NCBI RefSeq assembly: GCF_002846415.1 | Contig: NZ_PJMX01000002.1 | Location: forward strand, 62,001-126,000 | Source: Streptomyces sp. TLI_146 | GTDB lineage: Bacteria; Actinomycetota; Actinomycetes; Streptomycetales; Streptomycetaceae | Length of the DNA: 64,000 nt | Direction of reading: 5' to 3' | Shown here: one piece after another, positions 51,401 through 59,635 of the stretch | Position numbering within the stretch: the first letter of the stretch is position 1 | Layout: each line of letters opens with the position of its first letter | Notes under the pieces: generated by a model | Told to the model about the DNA's origin: nothing | Seen by the model: only the letters and a program-made list of their open reading frames with translations | The model's database searches: none | Program-made: the position numbers and the translations under genes

Positions 51401-53969
51401 GTGGCTGGCCGACCACGCGGTCCTGGGCACCGTCCTGTTCCCCGGCACCGGACTGGTCGAACTCGCGATCCGCGCGGGGGACCAGGTCGGCAGCGGTGTC
51501 CTTGAGGAGCTGATGCTGGAGGCGCCGCTCGTGCTGCCCGCGACCGGCGGCGTCCAGCTCCAGGTCGTCGTCGAGGAGGAGGACGAGTCGGGCCGCCGGT
51601 CCGTCGCCGTCCACTCCCGGGCCGAGGACGGCGACGAGGGCGAGTGGACGCGCCACGCGGCGGGTGTGCTCGCCCCCGCGCCCGCCGCCGACGCGGTACC
51701 CGCCGCGGCCGCCGCACTGGGCGGCGACTGGCCGCCGCAGGGCGCGCAGGCCGTCGACCTGGCGGGCCGGTACGAGGCGCTGGCGGACCAGGGCTTCGAG
51801 TACGGCCCCGTGTTCCAGGGCCTCAAGGCCGTCTGGCGGCGCGGTGACGAGGTCTTCGCCGAAGTCGCCCTCGACGACGCACAGGGCGAACAGGCCGCAC
51901 GGTACGGTCTGCATCCCGCGCTGCTCGACGCCGCCCTGCACGCCATCGAGCTCGGCGCCCTCCCCGCCACCCCCGACGAGACCCACCTCCCCTTCGCCTT
52001 CACCGGCATCCACCTCCACGCCACCGGCGCCTCCGCCGCCCGCGTCCGGCTCACCGCGACCGCGTCCGACGCGGTCTCCATCGATGTGGCCGACGCGGCG
52101 GGCAACCCCGTCGCGACCGTCGAGGCCCTGCACCGCCGACCCGTCTCCCGGGCCCGGCTGCGGGCCGCCCGCGCCGCCGAGGACGGGCTGTTCCGGGTGG
52201 ACTGGCGTGCCCTTGAGCCGTCCGTACGGGCCGGTGCCGAGCAGCGCTGGACGGTTCTGGGTACGGCGCCCGAGGGCCTGGACGCGAACGCGGCCGACCG
52301 CCTGGCCGCCGTCGAGGCGGCGCCGGACGTCCTGCTGCTGCCGCTCACGGCCGCCCCGGGCGGCGACGTGGTCGACGCGGTCCACGAGACGACGCGCCGG
52401 GTACTTGCCTCGGTGCAGGACTGGCTGGCACAGGAACGCTTCGAGGGCGGCCGCCTGGTCGTCGCCACCTCGGGGGCGGTCGCCGCGCTGGACGGCGACG
52501 AGGTCACCGACCTGCCGTCGGCCGCCGTATGGGGCCTGCTGCGCTCGGCCCAGACCGAGAACCCGGACCGGATCGTCCTCGCCGATGTGGACGGGACCCG
52601 CGAGTCCTGGGCGGCGCTCGCCGGCGCGGTCGCCTCGGGCGAGCCCCAACTCGCGGTACGGGGCGGGGCGGCGCTGGTGCCGCGGCTCGCACGGGCCGAG
52701 GCCGCAACCGAGGAGAGGGATCCCGGGGCGCGGTTCGGCGACGGCACCGTGCTGGTGACCGGCGCCACCGGAGCGCTCGGCGGCCTCTTCGTCCGCCACC
52801 TGGTCACCGCGTACGGCGTACGCGATCTGCTGCTCGTCAGCCGCCGGGGCGCGGACGCCGCCGGGGCCGGTGAACTCGCGGCGGAACTGGCCGGACTGGG
52901 CGCCCGCGCCGAGTTCGCGGCCTGCGACACCGCCGACGGGGCCGCCGTGGCGGCGGTCCTCGCCCGGGTGCCCGCCGACCGGTCGGTCAGCGGGGTCGTC
53001 CACATCGCCGGCGTCCTGGACGACGCGACCTTCGGGGCGCTCACCCCGGACAGCCTCGACCTGGTGCTGCGGCCCAAGGCCGACGCCGCCTGGCATCTGC
53101 ACGAGGCCACCGCCCACCTGGACCTCAAGGCGTTCGTCCTGTTCTCCTCGATCCAGGGCTGGGTCGGCGGCGCCGGACAGGCCAACTACGCGGCGGGCAA
53201 CGCCTTCCTGGACGCGCTCGCCGCCCACCGCCGCGCCCAGGGCCTCACGGCCACCGCGCTCGCCTGGGGCCCCTGGGCCCAGGGCGGCATGGCCGCCCAG
53301 CTCGGCGCCGCCGACCAGGCACGCTTCGCCCGGGCCGGGATGAGCGCGATCGAGCCCGAGCGGGGCCTTGCCCTGTTCGACACCGCGCTCGCCCTGGAGG
53401 CGCCCGCGCTGGCGCCCGTCCTGTACGACACGAAGGTGCTGCGCGCCCGGGGCGCCGAACTCCCGCACCTGCTGCGCGGCCTGGTCCGCGTCCCGGTACG
53501 GCGGGCGGCGGCCGCGGCGGGCGGCGCGGACGCCACCGCGCCCGGCCGGAGCCTCGCCGAACGCCTGGCGCCGCTGGCGGCGGCGGAGCGGGAGAAGGCC
53601 GTGCTCGACCTGGTCCGCACCGAGCTCGCGGCCGCGCTCGACTATGACTCCGCCGACGGCGTCGACGCCGTCAAGGGGTTCAAGGACCTGGGCCTGGACT
53701 CGCTGACCGCCGTCGAACTGCGCAACCGGCTCGGCAAGGCGACCGGCCTGCGGCTGCCCGCCACCGTCGTCTTCAACTTCCCCACCCCGGCAGGACTGGC
53801 CGGGCACCTGGCCGCCGAGCTGTTCCCCGCCCAGGACGAGGAGGCGGACGGGCCCGACCCGGCCGCCTCCGCGCCGCACAGCGAGGCGGAGGCCGTCGAG
53901 CCGGACCTCATCGACGCCATGGACGTCGAGGAGCTGATCCGTATGGCGCGCGAGGGCATCGAGCCCTGA
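45477..53969 (+). CDS. type I modular PKS 1: KSQ-AT-ACP / KS-AT-DH-KR-ACP
   Basis: A 2830-residue synthase. Loading module: the KS has Gln183 for the active Cys (VDTAQSSSL), with His318 and His358 kept, so it decarboxylates malonyl-ACP to an acetyl starter. AT1 (Ser639, HAFH at 739) selects malonyl; ACP1 Ser980. Module 1: KS with Cys1208 (DTACSSSL), AT (Ser1669, HAFH at 1771, malonyl), DH with His1980 (HAVLGTVLFPG) and Asp2151 (LLDAALH). The KR has a GATGALGG NADPH loop (about 2429), an LDD motif (2514-2516; B-type) and Tyr2571. ACP2 Ser2742. All are intact, so the product is a trans-2-butenoyl (crotonyl) chain. The C-terminal IDAMDVEELIRMA tail is a docking segment for PKS 2. ATG 45477 has GAGGG upstream. 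Confidence 0.95.
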   Translation: MTDEPRFDSGAQDQPAPVEPVAVVGLACRLPGAPDPAAFWQLLVSGADAVTDVPPGRPGLAPRPEGARPLRAGFLDGPDRFDAEFFGISPREAADMDPQQRLALELAWEALEDAGILPASLKDTATGVYLGAIWDDYAKLAHQRGADAVNGRTLAGLSRGVIANRVSYALGLQGPSIVVDTAQSSSLVAIQLACESLRAGQSDLVLAGGVSLNLLSEGFTAAERFGALSPTGRASVFDARADGYVRGEGGGVVVLKTLRQALADADTVYCVIRGGAVNNDGGGDTLTAPRESAQRDVLRRAYENAGVDPAQVRFVELHGTGTPVGDPIEASALGAVIGRAQPDASPLLVGSVKTNIGHLEGAAGVAGFLKAALSLRESTLPPSLNYESPNPAIDLDALGLRVAADAVDLTEGGDGPVYAGVSSFGMGGTNCHLVLSDTTGLPVPETAPAAAAPVGPHPVLLSGHVEGALHDQARRLRAHLAGRPGDTVADLARTTALSRTHHRHRAVLLADGRDALADALGDLAERRTSARVVRAAAAPGAPGLAFLFTGQGSQRPGMGAALHAAHPVFADAFDAACRELDTHLDRSVRELVLAGPEAPDAALLDQTVHTQAALFAYESALYRLLRHWGITPDALLGHSIGELTAAHAAGVLSLADAAALVAARGRLMQALPEGGAMVSVQASEAELAPELAGFTGRVEIAALNGPAATVLAGDEDAVLALAGTWRARGRKTKRLRVSHAFHSPHMEGMLDAFREVARGLTYHRPELPVVSNLTGRAVTPDELLDPEHWVRHAREGVRFLDGVRALEERGVTVHLEVGPDAVLATMGRDCVGADAVFLPTARAGRPEPDTLAAAVAHLHVRGVPVDWERFLEGTGGQRVPLPTYAFQRESHWLGAGTGAPAAAPGAVPAAPTADRAPAAAEPAATTPADALRERLAALPAAERERALADLVLTQVAAVLGHGTAERVERDRTFKDLGFDSLAAVELRDLLTEAAGVALPSTLVFDHPTPDALIRHLGEDALADVAAARPGRERDDEPIAIVGMACRLPGGVDSPQALWELVAEGRDVIGGFPTDRGWDVEGIYNPDRSVAGTSYTRQGGFLHEAAEFDAEFFGISPREALAMDPQQRLLLETSWEAIERAGIDPAALRGSNTGVYAGTFMFPDRTAPGGGPDPLEGQHMTGGASSVLSGRVSYTFGFEGPAVTVDTACSSSLVALHLAVQALRRGECDVALAGGVTVMSTPGTFVEFSRQGGLSEDGRCRSFSADADGTGWAEGAGVLLVERLSDAERLGHDILAVVRGTAVNQDGASNGLTAPNGPSQQRVIKAALADARLSPADVDAVEAHGTGTRLGDPIEAHALLATYGQGRDGRDPLWLGSLKSNLGHTQAAAGVSGIIKMVMAMRHGVLPSTLHAQDRSPYIDWEAGAVELLAEARDWPRTGRPRRAGVSSFGISGTNAHVVLESAVETQAEDMAEADASGAVPVVVSARSPEALRGQAARLGEFLAERPALGPVEVGYSLATTRAALEHRAVVTAADREELLSGLAALAAGEESGRVVTGRVTASGGGLAVLFTGQGSQRPGMGRELYATHPAFRNALDETLALLDAELAAELAEVDAASLRDLMFAEPETPHAQALDQTVFTQTTLFALETALYRQTTAWGLNPTHLAGHSVGEVVAAHAAGVLTLPDATTLITARARLMNNLPTGGTMISIRATEEQVTDALAATGTGDTVAIAAVNTLTAVVISGAEADALKAAAHLEELGVKTRRLNVSHAFHSPLMDPMLDDFEKVLDTLTFHTPHTPVVSNLTGELATGDDLSTPHYWLRHIREAVRFHDTLTTLHTQGTRTFLELGPHPVLTALGAESLADADDDVLLVPALRRDAAEPASLWRAVAALHTRGLSPQWPAVFAGRGARKVELPTYAFQHKRYWYLPAAPQAADAAGLGLGATGHPLLGAAVPLAGRDGALLTGRLSMAAQPWLADHAVLGTVLFPGTGLVELAIRAGDQVGSGVLEELMLEAPLVLPATGGVQLQVVVEEEDESGRRSVAVHSRAEDGDEGEWTRHAAGVLAPAPAADAVPAAAAALGGDWPPQGAQAVDLAGRYEALADQGFEYGPVFQGLKAVWRRGDEVFAEVALDDAQGEQAARYGLHPALLDAALHAIELGALPATPDETHLPFAFTGIHLHATGASAARVRLTATASDAVSIDVADAAGNPVATVEALHRRPVSRARLRAARAAEDGLFRVDWRALEPSVRAGAEQRWTVLGTAPEGLDANAADRLAAVEAAPDVLLLPLTAAPGGDVVDAVHETTRRVLASVQDWLAQERFEGGRLVVATSGAVAALDGDEVTDLPSAAVWGLLRSAQTENPDRIVLADVDGTRESWAALAGAVASGEPQLAVRGGAALVPRLARAEAATEERDPGARFGDGTVLVTGATGALGGLFVRHLVTAYGVRDLLLVSRRGADAAGAGELAAELAGLGARAEFAACDTADGAAVAAVLARVPADRSVSGVVHIAGVLDDATFGALTPDSLDLVLRPKADAAWHLHEATAHLDLKAFVLFSSIQGWVGGAGQANYAAGNAFLDALAAHRRAQGLTATALAWGPWAQGGMAAQLGAADQARFARAGMSAIEPERGLALFDTALALEAPALAPVLYDTKVLRARGAELPHLLRGLVRVPVRRAAAAAGGADATAPGRSLAERLAPLAAAEREKAVLDLVRTELAAALDYDSADGVDAVKGFKDLGLDSLTAVELRNRLGKATGLRLPATVVFNFPTPAGLAGHLAAELFPAQDEEADGPDPAASAPHSEAEAVEPDLIDAMDVEELIRMAREGIEP

Positions 53970-54027
53970 GAGCCCTGCTGTGAACTCCCGCCTGCGCCCC
54001 GATCGCACGCACCGACCGCCGCTGCGC

Positions 54028-54042
54028 CCGCCCTCCGGGCGG
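54028..54042 (+). terminator. short hairpin between PKS genes
   Basis: CCGCCC-TCC-GGGCGG lies in the 173-bp gap after PKS 1. It may partly attenuate read-through; co-transcription of the PKS genes is still likely. Confidence 0.35.
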
Positions 54043-54047
54043 ACGGC

Positions 54048-54068
54048 GGGGGTTCAAAGACAGGCTCT
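54048..54068 (-). repeat. dispersed 21-bp element, copy 3 (inverted)
   Basis: The complement reads AGAGCCTGTCTTTGAACCCC plus one base, differing at two positions from the copy at 27205. It lies in the gap between the two PKS genes. Confidence 0.45.
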
Positions 54069-54142
54069 GAGCCGCGGCGCGTGACGGACGGCCGCGCACC
54101 ACCCCTCGTAGCCCCACATCGCCGGGAAGGACCACGGAGCAC

Positions 54143-57100
54143 ATGTCGGACGAACAGAAGCTGAGGGACTACCTCAAGCGCGCCACGGTCGAACTGCACG
54201 ACTCGCGCAGGCGGCTGAAGGAGGCGGAGGCCGACCGGTCCGAGCCGATGGCCGTCGTCTCCATGGCCTGCCGCTTCCCCGGCGGGGTGCGCTCGCCCGA
54301 GGACCTGTGGGACTTCCTGCTCGACGGCCGGGAAGCGGGCAGCGCCTTCCCCGCCGACCGGGGCTGGACCCGGCCCGAGGACGGCGCGGGCGGGGTGCGG
54401 GTGGGCGGGTTCCTGCACGACGCGGCCGACTTCGACGCCGAGTTCTTCGGTATCTCGCCGCGCGAGGCCCTCGCCATGGACCCGCAGCAAAGGCTGTTCC
54501 TGGAGACCTCCTGGGAGGCCCTGGAGCGCGCCGGGATCGACCCGAGGGCGCTCAAGGGCAGCAGCACCGGCATCTTCGCGGGGCGCGTCACCGAGGACTA
54601 CGGCCTGGTGCTCGCCGACCCCAGCGACGAGATCGAGCCCTACCGGCTGACGGGCCTGGCGGGCAGCGTCCTGTCCGGCCGGCTCTCGTACATTCTGGGC
54701 ATGGAGGGCCCGGCGGTCACCGTCGACACCGCCTGCTCCACCTCGCTGGTCGCGCTGCACATGGCGGTGCGCTCGCTGCGCCGCCGCGAGTGCTCGCTCG
54801 CCCTGGTCGGCGGCGCGACCGTGCTGGCGACCCCCGACAGCTTCACCGACTTCGGGCGGCGCGGGGCCCTCAGCCCGGACGGGCGCATCAAGGCGTTCGG
54901 CGCCGGGGCCGACGGCACGGCCCTGGCCGAGGGTGTGGGCGTCCTGGTCGTCGAACGGCTCTCCGAGGCCCGGCGCCTGGGCCACCCCGTGCTGGCCGTG
55001 GTCCGCGGCACCGCCGTCCACCAGGAGGGCAACAGCGGGGGCGTCCCGGGCCGCCGCGCCCGGCGCCGCGTCATCGAACAGGCCCTGGCCGACGCCGGTC
55101 TCGCCCCGTCCGACGTGGACGCGGTGGAGGCGCATGGCGAGGGCACCCTGGCCGGGGACCTGGCCGAGGCGGCGGCGCTCGCCGCGGCGTACGGCAAGGG
55201 CCGCCAGGAGGACCGGCCGCTGCTGGTCGGCACCGTCAAGTCCCAGCTCGGACACACCCTGGCCGCCGCCGGTCTGGCGGGCATCGTCCGTACGGTGATG
55301 GCGCTGCGCCACGGTGAGCTCCCGGCGACGCTGCACACCGGCACACCGTCCCCGCACATCGACTGGGACGGCGGCCCGCTGGAGCTGCTGACCCGCAGGA
55401 CACCGTGGCCCGAGACCGGGCGTCCGCGCCGCGCGGGCGTGTCCGCCTCCGGGATCACCGGCACCCACGCCCACGTCATCCTGGAGCAGGCCCCCGAGCC
55501 GGAGCCCCAGTCCGAGCCGCAGCCCGAGCCCCAGTCCGAGCCGCAGGAGGCCTCCCGGGCGCTCCCGGCGGTCCTGCCGTTCGTCCTGTCGGGCGCGGGG
55601 GAGGGCGCGTTGCGCGCCCAGGCCGCGCGGCTGCGCGCCTTCCTGGCCACCGGGCAGGAGCCCGCCGCGGCGGACGTCGCCCTGTCGCTGGCCGTCACCC
55701 GCTCCGCGCTCGGCCATCGCGCGGTCGTCCTCGGCGCGGACCGGGCCGAGCTCACCGCGGGCCTGGACGCGCTCGCCAGGGGCGCCGCCTCCCCCCAGGT
55801 CGTCAAGGGGGGCGGGGCCGGGCGCGGCCACGGCAAGACCGTGTTCGTCTTCCCCGGCCAGGGCAGCCAGTGGGTCGGCATGGCCCGCGAACTCCTCGCC
55901 GCCGACCCGGTGTTCCAAGGCCGCTTCGAGGAGTGCGCGCGGGTGCTGCGCCGCCACGTCGACTGGGACCCGGCCCGGGCGCTCGGCGACGCGGCCGCGC
56001 TGGAGCGCATCGAGGTGCTCCAGCCGGTCCTGTTCGCCGTCAACATCGCGCTCGCCGCCGTGTGGCAGGCGCGCGGCATCCACCCCGACGCCGTCGTCGG
56101 CCACTCCCAGGGCGAGGTCGCCGCCGCCCACGTCGCCGGATCGCTCACCCTGGAGGACGCCGTCCGCGTCATCCTGGTGCGCTCGCGGCTGTTCGCCGAG
56201 GAGCTGACCGGGCACGGCGCCGTCGCCTCCCTCCAGATGGGCGAGGACGAGCTCGCGCGCCGCCTTGAGGCCTACCCCGGCCGGCTGTGGACCGCGGGTG
56301 TCAACGGCCCCACCGCCGTCACCGTCGCGGGCGACAACGACGCCCTCGAAGAGCTCGTCGCGGCGGTGACCGCCGAAGGGATACGGGCGCGCATCGTGCC
56401 CTCCACGGTCGCCTCCCACAGCCCCAAGGTGGAGCCGCTGCGCGAACGCCTGCTGGCCGAGCTCGACTTCGTCACCCCCACCAAGGCCGCGCTGCCGCAG
56501 TACTCGACGGCCCTGGGCACCGTCCTGGACGGCACCGAGCTGGGCGCCGAGTACTGGTACGAGAACTGCCGCCGCCCCGTCTCCTTCGCCCCGGCCATGC
56601 ACACCCTGCTGGCCGCCGGGCACACCACGTTCATCGAGGTCAGCGCACACCCGGTGCTCACCACCGCCGCCGAGGAGAGCGCCGAGGCGGCCGGCGCCCG
56701 GATCACCGCGCTCGCCACGCTCCGCAGGGGCCAGGGCGGACTCGACCGGCTGCACGCCTCGCTCGCCGAGGCGTGGGTGCGGGGCCTGCCGGTGGACTGG
56801 AGCACCGAGTTCACCGGCACCGCCGCCCACCGGATCGACCTGCCCACCTACCCGTTCCAGCGCAAGCGCTACTGGTTCCTGCCCGAGGCCGCCGACAGCG
56901 CCCGCACCCGGGCGCAGGGGCCCGCGCTGAACGCGCTGTGGGAGGCGGTCGACAGCGGGGACGCGCCCGGCGCCGCCCAGGCGCTGCGCCTGGGCGGCGC
57001 CGGGCGGGCCGGAGCGCTGCGCGAGCTGCTGCCCGCGCTGGCCACCTGGCGCCGCGGCCGCCGTATCCGTACGGCCCTGTCCTCCTGGCACCACCGGGCC

Positions 57101-59635
57101 GTGTGGCGGCCGCTGCCCGAGCCCGACGACGCGCTCCTGTCCGGCGACTGGCTGCTCGTCACCCGCAGCGGCGACAGCGCGGCGGACGCGGTCGAGGCCG
57201 CGCTGGCCCGGCACGGCGCCCGCGTGCGGCGCGTCGAGAACGACCCCGAGAACGCCGACGCCGAGCTGCTGGCCGCGCGGCTCGCCCGGGCGGACGCGGC
57301 GGGCGCCACTGGTGTGGTGGAGCTGGCGACCACGCCCGGCGACCCGCACGAGGGCGGGGTGGGCACGACCGCCGTCCTGCTGCGCGCCCTCGCCGCGCTC
57401 GGCGCCGCAGCGCCCGTGTGGACGCTCACCCAGGGCGCCGTCACCACCGGCCCGCGCGACGCGGTGGCCGGGCCCGCCCAGGCCCAGCTGTGGGACCTGG
57501 CCCGCGCGGCGGTACGGGAGAACCCGGCGCTGCGGGGCGGCCTGATCGACCTTCCGGCGCATCTGGACGAGCGGACCGGCACCCGGCTCGCCCTGCTGCT
57601 GGCCGCCTCCGGCGACCCGGACGGCGAACGGGAACTGGCCGTGCGCGCCACCGGTGTCCTGGCCCGCCGACTGGTGCGCGCCGACGCCCCGGCGGCGCCC
57701 GGCGAGGCCTGGTCCACCGACGGCGCGGCGCTGGTCACCGGCGGCCTCACCGGCCCCGGCCCGCACGTGGCCCGCTGGCTGGCCCGGGCGGGCGCGCGGC
57801 ACCTGGTGCTGACCGAGGCGCAGCTGCCCGATACGCGGCGCAGCGCCGCGCTGGTCGCCGAACTCGCCGCCCTCGGCGCCGGGGTGACACTCGTCGAGGC
57901 CGACCCGGCCGCCCCCGGGGCACTGGCCCGCGCCCTCGCGGCGGTGCCCGAAGGCCTGGAGCTGAGGACCGTCGTGCACACCGGCGCCGCGCGCGGCGCG
58001 GAGCCGACGGCCACCGGCCCCGAGGAGCACGCCCGGCTGCTCGCGGCCGAGGCGGCCGCCGCCTGGCATCTGCACGACCTCACCCGCGGCCTGCCGCTCA
58101 CCGCGTTCGTCCTGTTCGCCACGCTCGACGGGGCGCTCGGCGGCGGGCACGCGGCAGGCAACGCCTACTTCGACGCGCTCGCCGCGCACCGCGCCGCCGA
58201 GGGGCTGCCCGCCGCCTCGGTGACCTGGGGCCCGTGGGCCGAGGACCGCACTCCCGTACGGGAGGAGCCCGGCGCCGTCCGCCCCCTCGACCCCGAACTG
58301 GCGTCGGCCGCCCTGGAGGAGATCCTGCGGCGCGGCGACAGCGCGGCCCTGGTCGCCGACGCCGACTGGCACCGCCATCTCGCCGCGCTCGGCCCGGCGG
58401 TGCCGGCGGCGCTGCTCGCCGAGCTCCCCGGAGCCGCGCCCGCGCCGCGCCGCGCGGCGGCCGCGTCCGGCGCCGCGCCGCAGGAGGGGCCCGCACCGGC
58501 CGCGCTGCGCGCCTCGCTCGCCCGGCTCGCCCCGGCCGAGCTGCACCGCGAGGTACTCGCCCTGGTCTGCCGCGAGATCGCCGCGGTCCTCGGCCACGCG
58601 GACGCCGCCTCGCTCGATCCGGCCCTGATGTTCCTGGAGCTCGGCCTCGACTCGCTCACCACGGTCGAGCTGCGCAACCGGCTCGCCGCCGCCACCGGGG
58701 CCCGGCTGACCGTCCGCGCCATCCTCGAACAGCGCACCCCTCACGCGCTGGCGGCCCACCTCGCCGCCGAACTGGCCCGGCCCGGCGCCGGCGCGCCGCA
58801 GGCGCCCGGGACCGGTCTGCTCGCCCCGCTGTTCTCGCGGGCCCGTAAGGAGGGCCGGGCGGGGGAGTACGTGCGGTTCCTGACCGCCGCCGCCGGATAC
58901 CGCGCCTCCTTCGGGGAGGTGCCCGAGGAGCGCGACCTGCCCGAGGCGGTCCCGCTCGCCTCCGGCCCCGGCGGTGTCGCGCTGTTCTGCCTGCCGAGCC
59001 CGCTGGGCGCCGCGGGCCCGGAGCAGTTCGCCGACTTCGCCGCGCACTTCGAGGGCGCGTACGACGTCACCGCGCTCAGCCTGCCGGGCCTGCGGGCGGG
59101 CGAGCGCGTGCCGGGGAGCCTGGACGCGCTGGCCGCGGCCGTCGCCGAGGCGGTACGCCGCCGGGCCCAGGGAGCACCGGCCGTGCTGGCCGGCCACGGC
59201 GCCGCAGGTCTGCTCGCGCGGGCCGCCGCGGCCCGCCTGGAGGCGGCCGGGGACGCGGTGGCCGGTGTCGTCCTGCTGGACACGGCGCTGCTGAGCGAGG
59301 ACGAACTCGCCGCCGAACACGGGCCGTTCCTGGACGCGCCGCCCGCGACCGAGGCGGCCCGGGAAGTGCGGCTGACCGCGCTGGGCGCCTACGTCCCGCT
59401 GCTCACCGGCCCGCCCGCGCCCGCTCCCGCCGCACCCGTCCTGCTGGTGCGCACCGCCGATCGCGCGGACCGGGCATCCCGGCCCGCCGCGCACCGCACG
59501 GTGCGGGCACCGGGCGACCGCTTCTCCCTGCTCACCCACCACGCCCCCGCGACCGCCCGGCTGGTCCGGGCCTGGCTGCCGGCTCCCGCCGAGCCCGCCC
59601 CGCAATCCTCGGAACGAAGGAGCACGCCCGCATGA
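54143..59635 (+). CDS. type I modular PKS 2: KS-AT-KR(inactive)-ACP-TE(serine lost)
   Basis: An 1830-residue synthase. The N-terminal docking coil is MSDEQKLRDYLKRATVELHD. The KS has Cys198 (DTACSTSL) with altered flanks (EAHGEGT, KSQLGHT). The AT has Ser655 (GHSQGE) and the specificity motif VASH (756-759), which points to a branched extender such as ethylmalonyl rather than malonyl (HAFH) or methylmalonyl (YASH). The KR region has a broken NADPH loop (GGLTGPGPH near 1200), and the catalytic Tyr and Ser are missing (LFATLDGALGGGHAAGN), so the beta-ketone should stay. ACP Ser1504. The C-terminal thioesterase fold keeps an Asp (VVLLDTAL) and a His (THHAPATA), but the elbow reads AGHGAAG with Gly1686 in place of Ser. 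The stop overlaps the FAD monooxygenase start. Confidence 0.93.
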   Translation: MSDEQKLRDYLKRATVELHDSRRRLKEAEADRSEPMAVVSMACRFPGGVRSPEDLWDFLLDGREAGSAFPADRGWTRPEDGAGGVRVGGFLHDAADFDAEFFGISPREALAMDPQQRLFLETSWEALERAGIDPRALKGSSTGIFAGRVTEDYGLVLADPSDEIEPYRLTGLAGSVLSGRLSYILGMEGPAVTVDTACSTSLVALHMAVRSLRRRECSLALVGGATVLATPDSFTDFGRRGALSPDGRIKAFGAGADGTALAEGVGVLVVERLSEARRLGHPVLAVVRGTAVHQEGNSGGVPGRRARRRVIEQALADAGLAPSDVDAVEAHGEGTLAGDLAEAAALAAAYGKGRQEDRPLLVGTVKSQLGHTLAAAGLAGIVRTVMALRHGELPATLHTGTPSPHIDWDGGPLELLTRRTPWPETGRPRRAGVSASGITGTHAHVILEQAPEPEPQSEPQPEPQSEPQEASRALPAVLPFVLSGAGEGALRAQAARLRAFLATGQEPAAADVALSLAVTRSALGHRAVVLGADRAELTAGLDALARGAASPQVVKGGGAGRGHGKTVFVFPGQGSQWVGMARELLAADPVFQGRFEECARVLRRHVDWDPARALGDAAALERIEVLQPVLFAVNIALAAVWQARGIHPDAVVGHSQGEVAAAHVAGSLTLEDAVRVILVRSRLFAEELTGHGAVASLQMGEDELARRLEAYPGRLWTAGVNGPTAVTVAGDNDALEELVAAVTAEGIRARIVPSTVASHSPKVEPLRERLLAELDFVTPTKAALPQYSTALGTVLDGTELGAEYWYENCRRPVSFAPAMHTLLAAGHTTFIEVSAHPVLTTAAEESAEAAGARITALATLRRGQGGLDRLHASLAEAWVRGLPVDWSTEFTGTAAHRIDLPTYPFQRKRYWFLPEAADSARTRAQGPALNALWEAVDSGDAPGAAQALRLGGAGRAGALRELLPALATWRRGRRIRTALSSWHHRAVWRPLPEPDDALLSGDWLLVTRSGDSAADAVEAALARHGARVRRVENDPENADAELLAARLARADAAGATGVVELATTPGDPHEGGVGTTAVLLRALAALGAAAPVWTLTQGAVTTGPRDAVAGPAQAQLWDLARAAVRENPALRGGLIDLPAHLDERTGTRLALLLAASGDPDGERELAVRATGVLARRLVRADAPAAPGEAWSTDGAALVTGGLTGPGPHVARWLARAGARHLVLTEAQLPDTRRSAALVAELAALGAGVTLVEADPAAPGALARALAAVPEGLELRTVVHTGAARGAEPTATGPEEHARLLAAEAAAAWHLHDLTRGLPLTAFVLFATLDGALGGGHAAGNAYFDALAAHRAAEGLPAASVTWGPWAEDRTPVREEPGAVRPLDPELASAALEEILRRGDSAALVADADWHRHLAALGPAVPAALLAELPGAAPAPRRAAAASGAAPQEGPAPAALRASLARLAPAELHREVLALVCREIAAVLGHADAASLDPALMFLELGLDSLTTVELRNRLAAATGARLTVRAILEQRTPHALAAHLAAELARPGAGAPQAPGTGLLAPLFSRARKEGRAGEYVRFLTAAAGYRASFGEVPEERDLPEAVPLASGPGGVALFCLPSPLGAAGPEQFADFAAHFEGAYDVTALSLPGLRAGERVPGSLDALAAAVAEAVRRRAQGAPAVLAGHGAAGLLARAAAARLEAAGDAVAGVVLLDTALLSEDELAAEHGPFLDAPPATEAAREVRLTALGAYVPLLTGPPAPAPAAPVLLVRTADRADRASRPAAHRTVRAPGDRFSLLTHHAPATARLVRAWLPAPAEPAPQSSERRSTPA

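Noticed and set aside
45345..54008. Very long open frame on the minus strand opposite PKS 1 (about 2887 codons)
   Set aside because: It mirrors the codon bias of the PKS gene, encodes Gly/Arg/Val/Gln-rich sequence without domains, and the plus strand encodes a complete recognisable synthase.
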